Positions 32,225-42,069 of a stretch of 64,000 nucleotides of DNA are shown here, one piece after another; position 1 is the first letter of the stretch, and each line of letters starts with the position of its first letter. The DNA comes from Eukaryota sp. TZLM1-RC (Eukaryota > Metamonada: BaSk clade). The position numbers were made by a program, and so were the translations under genes. The notes beneath the pieces are model-generated. The model was not told the DNA's origin and searched no databases. It was given only the letters and a program-made list of their open reading frames with translations. The stretch is taken from the NCBI GenBank assembly GCA_040285825.1, contig JAUPSS010000004.1, positions 3,328,550-3,392,549 on the forward strand, read 5' to 3'.

Positions 32225-33219
32225 GTTTTGTTTTGTTTGTGTAATTATTGTACTAGTATTAATTTATTTCTGTCATAGTTTATTAAATAAGCCGATAGTA
32301 GTTACTTTATCTTCTTCAGATATTCGCCATTTGAATAACTGGCCGAAATAAATGAATTAAATAAATATACAATAATTTAACTATTTTCAATTTTTTCCAA
32401 TAAAGACATTTCATGCTTTTTAACTTAAATTTTGGTTCTCGGAAAATGTAATTTGATACTTATTGTCCAAAATTAAAAGAAGGTTAAAAAGAAAGATAAA
32501 CCGTTCACTTATTGCTGCTAGGATCAGAATTGCGACGTATTTCATTAATCAATTGAATAATCCTAATTGGTAAGGTAATTGCTTTTTTGCACTTATATGT
32601 ATTGTGATTTCATGGTTAGATGTAGAATGTGGAACAGGAATCTATTTTGTCTGGCAGAAAAGGGGAACATATGATTCCTTTTGTTCAACATTGTAACAAC
32701 AATTGTGGAGTTTAGTCACCATATATTCCATTTGTTTTGGAGAAATCCATAATTTTCTTATTTACATTGATAAATATTTTTGCTAGTTTTATGTTTGCTT
32801 TTCTCAAATTTTTGAATCAATGTGGCTGATTTGGGGTATCAAGATATAGAGTTTTAAGAATGTTGTTTAGTTTTCATTGGAATAAATAATTTGTTAAAAA
32901 TTAATTTTAACTAGAGACGGCAATTACTCAAGTAATACTCAGAGTTCTGTAGAAGAACGTATGAGTACTACTTTACGAATTCAGTAATTTTCTCAAATAA
33001 TACTCAAGGTTTTTATAGTATAATTTATTTTCTCTATTAATGTTGTGTTGTAATATAAATCAAAATTGAAATAATCATCATTTAAAGAATCAATTTTTTG
33101 AATTGGAGATAAATTATAAAAACACAGAGACTTAATCTTTTAAATTCATCACTACTATCATTGATTTTGTAACTCAACAGTGAACACTTGTAGCATTGTC
33201 ACTCCCATTAAACAAAACA
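32225..33219. other. Gene-free stretch with dispersed repeats
   Basis: 995 nt, AT-rich, no supported ORF. The part at 32821-32890 is related to 13460-13520. The part 32925-33010 (GGCAATTACTCAAGTAATAC, TACTCAGAGTTCT) is related to 54865-54960. Both look like short dispersed repeats or MITE traces. Confidence 0.5.
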
Positions 33220-33723
33220 ATGAGTGTCATTCTTCATACATCTTTAGGTGATATTAAAGTAGAACTGCGCCCCGATCTTGTTCCGAAGACATGTTTCAAT
33301 TTCCTGGCGTTATGTGCAGGTAACAGTTACGACAATACATTATTTCATCGTGTAGTGAAGGGATATCTTATCCAAGGAGGTGATACAGAAACTTCTACAG
33401 GACGCAGTGGCAAAGCTGTACATCCATGTCTCCCGGAGTTTCACGCAGACCTGAAGCACGATGCTATAGGTACTGTTGGAATGTGCACAACTCGTGAGAT
33501 ACCATCCACATCCCAGTTTTATATTACATTGGGCTCGCAGCCTGAACTTGATGACAATTTTACCGTTATTGGGTATGTTATTAGCGGGACTGATGTTCTT
33601 AACAAGATTGCTGCAGTTGATGTTGATTCAAATCATAGACCATTGGAGAAGGTGATGTTACGGAAAACCACTATTCGGTCTAATCCATTCGCCACTGAAC
33701 AAGTTACTGTTCCCAAGTTTTGA
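33220..33723 (+). CDS. PPIL3: PPIL3-type cyclophilin peptidyl-prolyl isomerase
   Basis: 167 aa from the ATG at 33220 (MSVILHTSLGDIKVELR), the start that matches PPIL3 proteins exactly; the frame is open upstream but without an ATG that fits. Cyclophilin signatures: FLALCAGNSYDNTLFHRVVKG, LIQGGDTETSTGRSG, STSQFYITLGSQPELD and FTVIGYVISG. The C terminus TIRSNPFA resembles the TIHANPFA end of PPIL3. PPIL3 is a spliceosome-associated cyclophilin. The active-site Trp of cyclophilin A is absent here, as in several divergent members. Confidence 0.88.
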   Translation: MSVILHTSLGDIKVELRPDLVPKTCFNFLALCAGNSYDNTLFHRVVKGYLIQGGDTETSTGRSGKAVHPCLPEFHADLKHDAIGTVGMCTTREIPSTSQFYITLGSQPELDDNFTVIGYVISGTDVLNKIAAVDVDSNHRPLEKVMLRKTTIRSNPFATEQVTVPKF

Positions 33724-33766
33724 TGTATTTTTAATGTAAAAATTATTAAATAAATTTATTACACAT

Positions 33767-34273
33767 TTAGCACAACTTATCAAAAATATTCTTATAATCA
33801 GAAAGAAAACCTTGTAAATCATTTGGAGAAACCTGTAAATTCCAATCAAGAAGTTTAATAAATTCAACTTCCATAGCATTAAGAATTTCAAGGGAATAAA
33901 AAGAATAACCAATAATTCTCCAGCTAGGATTTTGATAGGTAGAATCTTCGCAAAACTTGGCAGCAAGCATAAAGGCAACAAGGAAACACCGATGAGCATT
34001 AATGGAAGAATAGCGAAGCTGAGGAAACTTTGCTTGTATCTTTGAAAGATAGTAGAGAGCAACAAAAGCACATTCCAAAGAGGCTTCGGATTTAGAAACA
34101 ATTCTTCTAATCCAAACAGGAAAGCTGATGGTAGGTTCTGAGCCGAATGATGAGTCACAAGTATAGTCTTCCACATCCAAAAGTTGCTCAAGTATGGCAG
34201 AAGATGTGTAAACAACAGAGGAGAGGGATTCATCGGATAGAGAAACGGGAGAGGTAGCAGTGATACCAGGCAT
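33767..34273 (-). CDS. PHO80/PCL-type cyclin
   Basis: 168 aa from the ATG at 34273. The cyclin box of the PHO80/cyclin-U group is clear: FPVWIRRIVSKSEASLECAF, NAHRCFLVAFMLAAKFCED, YQNPSWRIIGYSF and LNAMEVEFIKLLDWNLQVSP. Such cyclins pair with CDK5/Pho85-like kinases in nutrient or cell-cycle control. Convergent with PPIL3, 43 nt apart. Confidence 0.85.
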   Translation of the reverse strand: MPGITATSPVSLSDESLSSVVYTSSAILEQLLDVEDYTCDSSFGSEPTISFPVWIRRIVSKSEASLECAFVALYYLSKIQAKFPQLRYSSINAHRCFLVAFMLAAKFCEDSTYQNPSWRIIGYSFYSLEILNAMEVEFIKLLDWNLQVSPNDLQGFLSDYKNIFDKLC

Positions 34274-34552
34274 TAGTGATCAGTGGAGAGAAACATCTGG
34301 CATGAAGAATCATCACCATTAGTAGTAGAGGACAAGACAAGATTGATGAGATGTTTGTCATTGACAAACATTCCTTATAGTAAAACCTTGCCTCAATTAA
34401 TGGATGCAACCAGTGTCCAATGGCTTGACCTATCTTTTGTGTTGAACTTTCCTTGTTTAAATAAGAGATGATCAAAAAATCTCGATGTTGTAAATAGATC
34501 CTGATAACATTTTTTCATCGATACAACATCTAAAGAAGATTTTATTGAAACA

Positions 34553-34568
34553 AGTGTTGATAAACACC
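34553..34568 (-). terminator. Histone 3' stem-loop of H3-3
   Basis: Minus strand GGTGTT-TATC-AACACT, 14 nt after the stop; loop TATC. Confidence 0.88.
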
Positions 34569-34582
34569 TCATAAAAAAACAA

Positions 34583-34990
34583 TTAAAAATCAGAACGAAT
34601 TCTCTTAGCCAAGGCCATATCCTTGGGCATAATGGTAACACGTTTAGCATGAATAGCACAGAGATTGGTGTCTTCAAACAAACCAACAAGGTAAGCTTCA
34701 GCAGCTTCTTGAAGAGCAGAGATACCAGAGGCTTGGAATCTTAACTCACCCTTGAACTCTTGGGCAATTTCTCTAACCAAACGTTGGAAGGGTAGCTTAC
34801 GGATCAAGAGTTCAGTGGATTTTTGGTACTTTCTAATTTCACGGAGAGCAACGGTACCAGGACGATAACGATGGGGTTTCTTGATACCACCAGTAGCGGG
34901 AGCAGCTTTGCGAGCAGCCTTGGTAGCCAAATGCTTTCTTGGAGTCTTGGTGGAGGTAGTCTTGCGAGAGGTTTGCTTAGTACGGGCCAT
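34583..34990 (-). CDS. Histone H3, copy 3
   Basis: Same protein as the two H3 copies of cluster 1, with silent differences only. Preceded by the same promoter block and followed by the stem-loop. Confidence 0.97.
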   Translation of the reverse strand: MARTKQTSRKTTSTKTPRKHLATKAARKAAPATGGIKKPHRYRPGTVALREIRKYQKSTELLIRKLPFQRLVREIAQEFKGELRFQASGISALQEAAEAYLVGLFEDTNLCAIHAKRVTIMPKDMALAKRIRSDF

Positions 34991-35025
34991 TAGTGTAGAT
35001 CAGGATTATGTCATTCTGCACTGTA

Positions 35026-35076
35026 ATTGAGCAGAAATTCAGAGCAGGGAAAATGTCTTGCGAGAATCAATTGTCA
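35026..35076 (-). promoter_or_regulatory. Shared H3 promoter block, copy 3
   Basis: Same ~50-nt block as at 21727-21777 and 23416-23466, about 35 nt upstream of the H3-3 ATG. Confidence 0.6.
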
Positions 35077-35340
35077 TTTTCTTTTGTTTGATGGTTAGTT
35101 TTTGGTGGTTTGGTTGTGTAGACCTACGGCTTTGTTGTCGTTCTTCATCAGATGTGCACTTAATTCTTGCCCTATATGGAACTATTGAAATATTATTTAG
35201 GAATTTATTAGGACCAACAGGTTTAGCTAATCCCAATTTGGTTAAACAATTGCCATTTGCATTTCCCCCAAACCTTCAATCCTGATGAAAACATCAATAA
35301 AACATTTTAAATTAAAACACAATAAAGAACAAATTTATCC
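35077..35340. other. H2B-2/H3-3 spacer
   Basis: Conserved with the H2B-1/H3-2 spacer (23219-23415), including a 65-codon ORF in both (35039-35236 here, 23256-23453 there). I attribute this to cluster duplication, not to a gene. Confidence 0.5.
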
Positions 35341-35356
35341 AGTGTTGAAAAACACT
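35341..35356 (-). terminator. Histone 3' stem-loop of H2B-2
   Basis: Minus strand AGTGTT-TTTC-AACACT, perfect 6-bp stem, 16 nt after the stop. Confidence 0.92.
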
Positions 35357-35372
35357 TTCAAAAACCACAAAT

Positions 35373-35807
35373 CTATTCAGCTTCACCAGCAGAGGTAAAC
35401 TTGGTAACAGCCTTGGTACCTTCAGAAACCGCATGCTTGGAGAGTTCACCAGGTAACAATAATCTAACAGCAGTCTGAATCTCACGAGAAGAAAGAGTAT
35501 TTCTCTTGTTGACACGAGCAAGACGGGAAGCTTCAGTAGCGATACGTTCAAAGATGTCATTGACAAAAGAGTTCATGATACCCATGGCCTTGGTGGAGAT
35601 ACCAGTATCGGGATGGACTTGACGAAGAACACGGTAAATGTAAGTAGCCCATGTCTCCTTACGGGCCTTCTTACGCTTGGGGACAGCAGCGGCAGCACCT
35701 CCTTCAGCAACAGCTTTGCTTACAGCCTTTGCGGGAGCCTTTGAAGGGGCTTTGGAGGGAACTCCCTTGATGGATTTGGTAGACTTTACAGACTTCTTTC
35801 CGGGCAT
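35373..35807 (-). CDS. Histone H2B, copy 2
   Basis: 144 aa from the ATG at 35807 (MPGKKS, matching copy 1; the frame is open upstream). Fold and C-terminal helix identical to copy 1. Divergently paired with H2A-2. Confidence 0.97.
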   Translation of the reverse strand: MPGKKSVKSTKSIKGVPSKAPSKAPAKAVSKAVAEGGAAAAVPKRKKARKETWATYIYRVLRQVHPDTGISTKAMGIMNSFVNDIFERIATEASRLARVNKRNTLSSREIQTAVRLLLPGELSKHAVSEGTKAVTKFTSAGEAE

Positions 35808-35956
35808 GAGATTGAGAGAAATAGTAATCAAGATTCAGGTTTTGCACCAAAAACAAGCTGATTCAATGTTTTGCCACAAATGACAATCTTGCAACAATCA
35901 AAATTGTCGTGTTGGAATTGAAATTCTATTTCCTTTTTCTCATTAATTTATCTCTC
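35808..35956. promoter_or_regulatory. Bidirectional H2B-2/H2A-2 promoter
   Basis: 149-nt divergent spacer, the same length as in cluster 1. The H2A-proximal half (CCACAAATGACAATCTTGCA) is nearly identical to cluster 1 while the H2B-proximal half has drifted. Confidence 0.7.
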
Positions 35957-36340
35957 ATGGCTGAAGAAACTGGTGCTCGTACTCTCTCCTTCAAAGCTGG
36001 ACTCCAATTCCCTGTAGGTCGTATCCGTCGTTACCTCCGTGAAGGTCGCTATGCTGAACGTATTGCAGCTGGTGCTCCCGTCTATATGGCTGCTGTGCTC
36101 GAATACCTCACCGCTGAGGTCCTTGAATTATCTGGTAACGCTGCTAGAGATAACAAGAAGACCCGTATCGTCCCCAGACACATTCTCTTGGCTATCCGTA
36201 ATGATGAAGAACTCAGTAAGCTGTTGTCCCACATTATGATTCCCTCTGGTGGTGTTCTTCCTCATATTCATTCCGATCTCCTTCCCAAGGGGTCCAAGGC
36301 TCGTGTTGAAGCCGAAGAACAAGCTTCTCAAGAAATCTAG
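35957..36340 (+). CDS. Histone H2A (H2A.X-type C terminus), copy 2
   Basis: 127 aa, apparently identical to copy 1, ending QASQEI. Both H2A genes of the window therefore carry the SQE motif; no canonical H2A lacking it is present here. Confidence 0.97.
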   Translation: MAEETGARTLSFKAGLQFPVGRIRRYLREGRYAERIAAGAPVYMAAVLEYLTAEVLELSGNAARDNKKTRIVPRHILLAIRNDEELSKLLSHIMIPSGGVLPHIHSDLLPKGSKARVEAEEQASQEI

Positions 36341-36352
36341 GTTGTTTTTTAT

Positions 36353-36368
36353 AGTGTTTTTCAACACT
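36353..36368 (+). terminator. Histone 3' stem-loop of H2A-2
   Basis: AGTGTT-TTTC-AACACT, perfect 6-bp stem, 12 nt after the stop. Confidence 0.92.
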
Positions 36369-36761
36369 TTTTGGGTAATAAATGTGATTTTCTGAATAAA
36401 AAGTTCTTTATTTTATCTTTCTTAAAGAACCAGAAACTGCAAATACTGAATCCTAGAATCGAAGTAACTGAGCTCTAGGAGTTAGTTAATGTATGCAAGA
36501 TCTGTAAATGAGGACACTTAATTTGCCATGTACGAGAAGCAAAACACTCAGAAGATGGTTAATTGACCAATATTTTATGGCTAACTTTTACATTCAAACA
36601 CAATGAAATGAAGGTCTTGGCAAGTAGAATTCTATCTATTGTCTTATAAATGATGAGAATGTTAGTCAACGATTCCAAATTAAATAATCAGTTTCAAACA
36701 AATTATAGAAAATTATAAGCTAATTTAAAACAACAAATAAATCAAATTTAAAATCTTTATT
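36369..36761. other. Gene-free stretch between H2A-2 and H4-2
   Basis: 393 nt of AT-rich sequence between two convergent histone 3' ends. Nothing seen. Confidence 0.5.
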
Positions 36762-36777
36762 AGTGTTGAAAAACACC
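36762..36777 (-). terminator. Histone 3' stem-loop of H4-2
   Basis: Minus strand GGTGTT-TTTC-AACACT, 14 nt after the stop. Confidence 0.9.
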
Positions 36778-36791
36778 CCAAAAACAAAAAC

Positions 36792-37103
36792 CTAAACACC
36801 AAAACCATACAAAACACGTCCATGACGTTTCAAAGCATAGACAACATCCATGGCAGTAACAGTCTTCCTTCTGGCATGTTCACAATAAGTAACAGAGTCA
36901 CGGATCACGTTTTCGAGGAAAGTACGGAGAACAGTACGGGTTTCATCATAGATAAGTGCAGAGATACGCTTGACACCACCACGGCGAGCAAGACGACGAA
37001 TAGCAGGCTTGGTAATGCCTTGGATGTTTTCGCGAAGAACCTTTCTATGGCGCTTGGCACCACCTTTACCTAAACCTTTTCCACCTTTTCCACGGCCAGC
37101 CAT
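36792..37103 (-). CDS. Histone H4, copy 2
   Basis: 103 aa, identical to H4-1. Its upstream sequence (37104-37220) matches the H4-1 upstream region until a MITE insertion at 37225 breaks the homology; the homology resumes after 37845. Confidence 0.97.
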   Translation of the reverse strand: MAGRGKGGKGLGKGGAKRHRKVLRENIQGITKPAIRRLARRGGVKRISALIYDETRTVLRTFLENVIRDSVTYCEHARRKTVTAMDVVYALKRHGRVLYGFGV

Positions 37104-37224
37104 TGAGATCGATGAAGATAAGAATACAAGATTTGAAAGGAGTTTGGGAATTTGAGTTTTGATGCTGGAAATTGTCTTGCCAAGATTAATTGTTGTTTGT
37201 TAATGGTGATTGTTGGGTTTTAGG

Positions 37225-37845
37225 TAGAGATGGGCAAAACACTAAACTTAGGACTAAACTACGACCTAGTCTAGTCCGTAGTTCGTTCGTTTATACTTGG
37301 CAGCTGGAACTTGATTTGTCATTAAGATTAGCTTATTAGTTTTTATGTAGAACATGAATAAATTTATCTTGTTATTCAGCTTTAGTGTGGTTTGTTTAAA
37401 ACAAAATAACTATCTGTCATTATGTTGATTGTGTAGAAGATGTGACTAAGAATGTGTTTCTCTCTCACTTTCCTCTCAAGGAAATGGAGGGTTGATGTTG
37501 ATTGTAAAGAAGACGAACTAACACACAATTTATACATGGTTCATCCCTCTCCATATTTCTCCATATGGTTAATAAAGTTTTTGTCAACTGAGATATTGCA
37601 CAAGGTAGTCCGTAGTGCGTTGAATCGAATTAAAAACTAGTCTTTAGTCTGCTAAAACGAACTATGAACTAGTCCGTAGTGCGCTTGAACGAACTAAGGA
37701 CTAGAGATTAGTTCGTTTGTTTTTTGTCCGTTGATCGGCTAGTCTAGCCCGTAGTTTGTCCGTTTAGTCTACGAGTGGTCTAGTCCGTAGTTCGTTTGAA
37801 CGGACTATTTCGTGTTCCGATTAGTCCGGATGATGTCCATCACTA
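37225..37845. mobile_element. hAT-type MITE in the H4-2 upstream region
   Basis: 621-bp non-coding element. Ends are TAGAGATGGGCA (left) and, inverted, TAGTGATGGACA (right). The 8-bp flanks are GTTTTAGG (37217-37224) and CTTTCAGG (37846-37853). Comparison with the empty site in cluster 1 (GGGTTTCAGGGTTCTTCAAC, 21027-21046) confirms the insertion. Subterminal regions are packed with CTAGTCCGTAGTTCGTT-like motifs in both orientations, as in hAT transposase-binding arrays. Confidence 0.85.
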
Positions 37846-37853
37846 CTTTCAGG

Positions 37854-38555
37854 GTTATTCAACTTCGCTGAAAATTATAACTAACAGATTAGAACTTTGA
37901 CCTCCGTCCCAGCCAAAAATACGCAAAGTGGCAAATTTGATCCTTTCAAGTTCATTTCAGCAAAGAATATCACTTAAACATGATACTGTGAAAGTTCTAT
38001 CCATTTTGTCCACAAAAATTATCACTATTATAATGTTGATATAATAATGATCATATCCCTGCTAAATCCAAACTTACCACATTGAATTATTTTATGAAGC
38101 AACTGTACGGTGTTGTGGCTTCATGAACTTATGGCTGATGACATTGGTGTTGTGTGATTATCAGCATGGACAAATCATTCCAACAGATATATAGCCCTCA
38201 AACTGTTCATATCACCACTGCCCTCCGACTGAACACTGCTTCCCTAAGTAACTGATGAGAATAGGTGAATCACCAGTGTTTGTTCTGCTTACTCTCAATG
38301 TACTCCGCCCATGAGTGGTGAACTTGAACTTTTTGATAGTATGTTTCAACCACAAGCTGAAGTTTTTGTAATTGAAAATAAGAATAAACCACTTGTAGGA
38401 TGATGATTGCGTGAATTTCAATGTTGGACAGTCTATTCTATGTGTGCTGAAGAGCATTGACATCTTCAATGGTACATATCTACTTATTCAAGCAGACGTT
38501 CAGGGTATTGTTTGAGAATTTTACCTATAAAAACAAGGAAAGTATTAACCATTGC
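37854..38555. other. Gene-free stretch
   Basis: About 700 nt. The first ~20 nt continue the H4 upstream homology after the MITE. No supported ORF. Confidence 0.45.
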
Positions 38556-38559
38556 AAAA

Positions 38560-39024
38560 TGAAATCAAATGAAATCAAATAAAATTGGATTCAATCAAGG
38601 AAAAAATAATGCCATGTCTATTGACCCTTGTAATTCCTCTAACGAACATCTCATTAACTCGGATGTAAATAATCCTCTTCTTGCAGGCGAAAAATATAAG
38701 ATTGCTAAATATGCGAAACCCATTTCCTCGGTTAATGAAAATTCTCATGCCCAATATAATTTATGTCCATTTGTTTTTTCTTTGCTTGGATCTCTAGGTA
38801 AGGCTGCTATGGCTTTCCTCGAGGATTTTGTTGTAGTTGTAAAGGAAAGAACTGGAAGAATTTTCAATCGTGTTAACTGGCAAAACAGGATTGTATTTTC
38901 TATTTTTAAGGGAATGGTAAAACTAATTTCTGATTCACTATCTTCTTTTGGGAAATTTTCTGAATCTTTAGCAATTAATTGTTTTGATGTAGGGAAGGCA
39001 GGTTTTGAGGATGTGGAGTTTTAA
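38560..39024 (+). mobile_element. Family-2 retrotransposon 3' relic, diverged subfamily
   Basis: Open frame with CNSSNEHLINSDVNNPLL, KYKIAKYAKPISS, HAQYNLCPFVFSLLGSLGK, RIFNRVNWQNRIVFSIFKG. It aligns along its length with the copies at 26.0 and 30.5 kb but is more diverged. 5'-truncated. Confidence 0.75.
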
Positions 39025-39185
39025 TTGTGAATTTAATATTTGTTGTTGAATAAAAATTAGTAGGTTAAAAAAATCAAGGAAAAATGTTTAAAAATGGAGA
39101 GAAATTCTGGATGATAATAGACATAATTTATCAAAAAATCGTACAAAAAATAAATAAATAAAAAAATAAATATACAACAAAACTC

Positions 39186-40379
39186 TTATCTTTTAAGAAA
39201 GTAAAACTCTACAAAAGACTCGGGATCACTGGAGAGTGACTCGAAAGCGGCGATAAAATCAGAATCACCCAACTTAATTGCTGAAAAAAGCTGCCTTCTT
39301 TGCTCTTTCGTTATGAGTTTCAAAGTAAATAAATGCTGCACAAACCCTATATAATCTACAATATTATTACTCCTGGTAGACATTGTTGAGCAAGGTCTTA
39401 TGGAGAGGGAGCTACCTAATCGCCTTGGTGTGTGGAGTGAATATGCTGTGAATGGTCTTGATTGTCGACACGACGTGATGGGAGTCAATCCTAGACAATC
39501 AGAGCTAGTTTCCCGGTCATAAACCTTTGAGAAATCAGCAACTGATTTACTTATCATTCCAACTTTTTTGAAACAGATTCCACGAAGCTTTAAAACATCT
39601 TCGTCGCCAAAGTGTAAAAGCTTACTAAACAGACTACCATCATATGGAAGATCCAAAGCCATTGAAAAATACCGAATTGAATGGGAAAATTCTTCAAGGG
39701 AGGAGTAGCAGCAGCCTAAAAGGAACATGACCACTCTTTTAAAACAAGGAAAATTAGAATTTAACTTTAATTTAGGAACTTGACGAAGAAAAGATTCAGA
39801 AATTGCAAATGTCAAAATTGTGATCGCAACGCGCTCTAATTTGTAGCCCTCTAATAAGGTAAATGCTGATAAAATACATAGATTTAGGGGTAAATTCAGT
39901 GGATCTTCAAAGGTAGAAAAGTTAAAAGAAGCCAAGCAAAGTTGAAAAGAAGAAGGAGTTAAGGTGAGATCACTGAGAAAAGGGAGCACCTGGGTTAAAT
40001 GATGAAGAGAGCGCTCATAAGATTGTACGAGACAGTAATAGAAGGCCAGATGGGATTTGGTGTTGGGAGAGGAGGGACGAAGTTTATCAGCAGTTAGAAG
40101 ATCGTCCAGTGCATCTGAGAGCTTGTTGAGCATAATGAATAACTGAGATCGACATAACAAAGCCTTAACATAATGAGGGTTGATGTTGAGAGCTTCTGTG
40201 AGATGGTGCTCTGAGAGTTCATAATCTTGGACGTTGATAGCACAAATAGCACAGTTATAGTGAAGACTGGCAGAAACTTTAGTCGAACTTAATGATAATA
40301 CCTCAAGATAGAGGTTGAGAGCTAATGCATACTGGCCGTTATCAAAGTGTCCGTTTGCAAGAGGTAGTATTTGATCCAT
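39186..40379 (-). CDS. TPR-repeat protein
   Basis: 397 aa from the ATG at 40379. The N-terminal half has tandem TPR motifs: ANGHFDNGQYALALNLYLEV, LHYNCAICAINVQDYELSEH, ALNINPHYVKALLCRSQLF, LSDALDDLLTADKLRPSSP. A further TPR-like pair is near residues 215-285 (SIRYFSMALDLPYDG, LKLRGICFKKVGMISKSVAD). The C-terminal ~100 residues are non-repetitive and end VEFYFLKR. TPRs bind protein partners (chaperone, APC/C, IFT or others); no specific family recognised. Confidence 0.85.
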   Translation of the reverse strand: MDQILPLANGHFDNGQYALALNLYLEVLSLSSTKVSASLHYNCAICAINVQDYELSEHHLTEALNINPHYVKALLCRSQLFIMLNKLSDALDDLLTADKLRPSSPNTKSHLAFYYCLVQSYERSLHHLTQVLPFLSDLTLTPSSFQLCLASFNFSTFEDPLNLPLNLCILSAFTLLEGYKLERVAITILTFAISESFLRQVPKLKLNSNFPCFKRVVMFLLGCCYSSLEEFSHSIRYFSMALDLPYDGSLFSKLLHFGDEDVLKLRGICFKKVGMISKSVADFSKVYDRETSSDCLGLTPITSCRQSRPFTAYSLHTPRRLGSSLSIRPCSTMSTRSNNIVDYIGFVQHLFTLKLITKEQRRQLFSAIKLGDSDFIAAFESLSSDPESFVEFYFLKR

Positions 40380-40395
40380 CACATTAAATAGAACA

Positions 40396-40545
40396 AGGAT
40401 AGCAATAATTAAGAATGAATTCTTTAATTCAAGAATAAGAGGAGCTTTAGCTAGACAGCAAGCAGATCAAGATTTTGTAGATGAAATCTTGGTTCAATGA
40501 TATTCGTCCCATTAGTTATGAATTAATTTAATTAAGTGTGCATGT
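40396..40545 (+). mobile_element. Family-1 retrotransposon 3' tail fragment
   Basis: Reads RIRGALARQQADQDFVDEIL then the family-1 3' end (CCCATTAGTTATGAATTAAT, TTCAATAAATA). Strongly 5'-truncated, about 150 bp, lying directly upstream of the TPR gene start. Confidence 0.8.
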
Positions 40546-40574
40546 TCAATAAATATATAATTTAATTTTATTTC

Positions 40575-40847
40575 GTTAATGAAGCTTTTACTTCAGCAAA
40601 ATGTCCTGTTTCTTCTGAAAAGGTTGCTACGTTTTTGAGATTAACAAGTTCCAGATTCTATAGAAGAGAAAAGACTCCTGGTACTACATGTCATGGTTTA
40701 TTAGCTTGTGATAGTGAGAGTTGCAAACTCAGTAACAAAGGCTCAACAAAGCTTTTCAATAGAAATATGCTGGCTTGTCTGAATATGTTTGCAATTGCTG
40801 AAGCCAGAATGAGTGGTAATGAAAGGCCTCAGTATCCGTATCAGTAG
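40575..40847 (+). pseudogene. Fanzor C-terminal relic (zinc finger and RuvC-III)
   Basis: An open 90-codon stretch reading NEAFTSAKCP, CHGLLACDSESCKLSNKG and FNRNMLACLNMFAIAE, ending with NERPQYPYQ. This is the end of Fanzor1-type proteins: (D)E-x-TS-x-C, then HGLLxC...C, then (W/F)NRD-x(3-4)-A-x-NI, then an RP near the C terminus. Here the RuvC-III Asp is Asn (NRNMLA) and the first zinc CxxC is lost (KCPVSS). No RuvC-I or N-terminal part precedes it; the family-1 fragment lies just upstream. Confidence 0.72.
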
Positions 40848-42069
40848 TAGATAGTTTTTGTAAATATTTTGCACGAAAATTGACCGTGTACTTATTGGAA
40901 ATTTCCCATTACTTATAGTATTCAAATATTAAAGCGAATATGGAAGCTCAGACTTATCTTGTTGAAAGATATCTGGTTAAATCCATAATTATAGATAAGA
41001 CAGTTGGTTGATGTGGTGTTTTCTAATAACCTTGGTTCTTGTCAATAAATACTATTTAAGTTAAGAAGCTGAAAACAGTGGAGAGATTTTATTTAGACAC
41101 TGATTTAACATTTTATTTACACACTTATTGAACATTTTGCTTTACAAACGTTTTCAACGACGTCTGCGTCGGCGTGTGCGTCCGTCTGACTTCTATTCCA
41201 ACAGACGTTTTTCGCCTCACTAGATCTTGCAAATCGCTCTTTAAAAATCACCTCTAGCAATAATCTATTTGTAATTGGAAACTTGTTATCAACCAACACT
41301 ACCATAGGAAATAGAACACAAAAATTATTGTGAAACAATCGCTATTGAACTACATTACTCTCAAAATTCATCAAATCCATCTCAATAAAAGTCAAAACTA
41401 ACATAAAAGAGTTTATAAAAAATAAAAAAATAAAAAATAAAAGAATTTTCAATAGGGTTTATTGCAATACTTGTTTGTTGAAAATACAAGCAGATCAGGA
41501 TTTTGTAGAGGAGATCTTGGTTGATCGAATTTAGTTCGATTAGTTCTGATTCAATTATACTAAGTGCTCCACAAAAAGCTATCCCTTACTCAATTACTTT
41601 TACAACTTCTAGTCTTTTCTCAAACATGATTTAATGTTGAATGATGGTGTCAACTACTCATCAAAATATGCAAAAACGGTTGCAAACCAAAGCTTGGGAC
41701 CTTTACAGTGTTCGAAATGAACTTTTATCCTAGAGTAAATGCAGACGTAAAAAGATACACTTGTTTATTTTGGAAGTTTTAAAACAATAAAATATGTGAA
41801 ATATTCTAAGCACCAAAAAGACAGAAATTGCTCAATTGGCTTCACTGGTTGCAATTAGAGAATTAATTCAATATTCTAATTATATGACAGCTCACTTTGA
41901 TCATACAGTAGAAATGGGTGATAATATTTCCAAGCAGTTTATCAACAAGTTGAATTAAAACAAGTTGTTCTCATTTAGAAATAAAATAAATTGATTAATA
42001 AATTTTTTTACCAGTTTGTTCATCATCAATTCACAATGGCCATTAGAGAGAGAGACGCTTGGTTAATGC
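40848..42069. other. Mostly gene-free stretch
   Basis: AT-rich. A 40-nt family-1 scrap (QADQDFVEEILV) lies at 41486-41527. A protein-like stretch with stops occurs at 41640-41960 (KRLQTKAWDLYSVRNELL, LASLVAIRELIQYSN) that I cannot assign. Confidence 0.4.

Noticed and set aside
37225-37845. Repeated CTAGTCCGTAGT motifs considered as a CRISPR-like or satellite array
   Set aside because: Spacing is irregular and orientation mixed, and the inverted ends plus the empty site show a hAT-type MITE.
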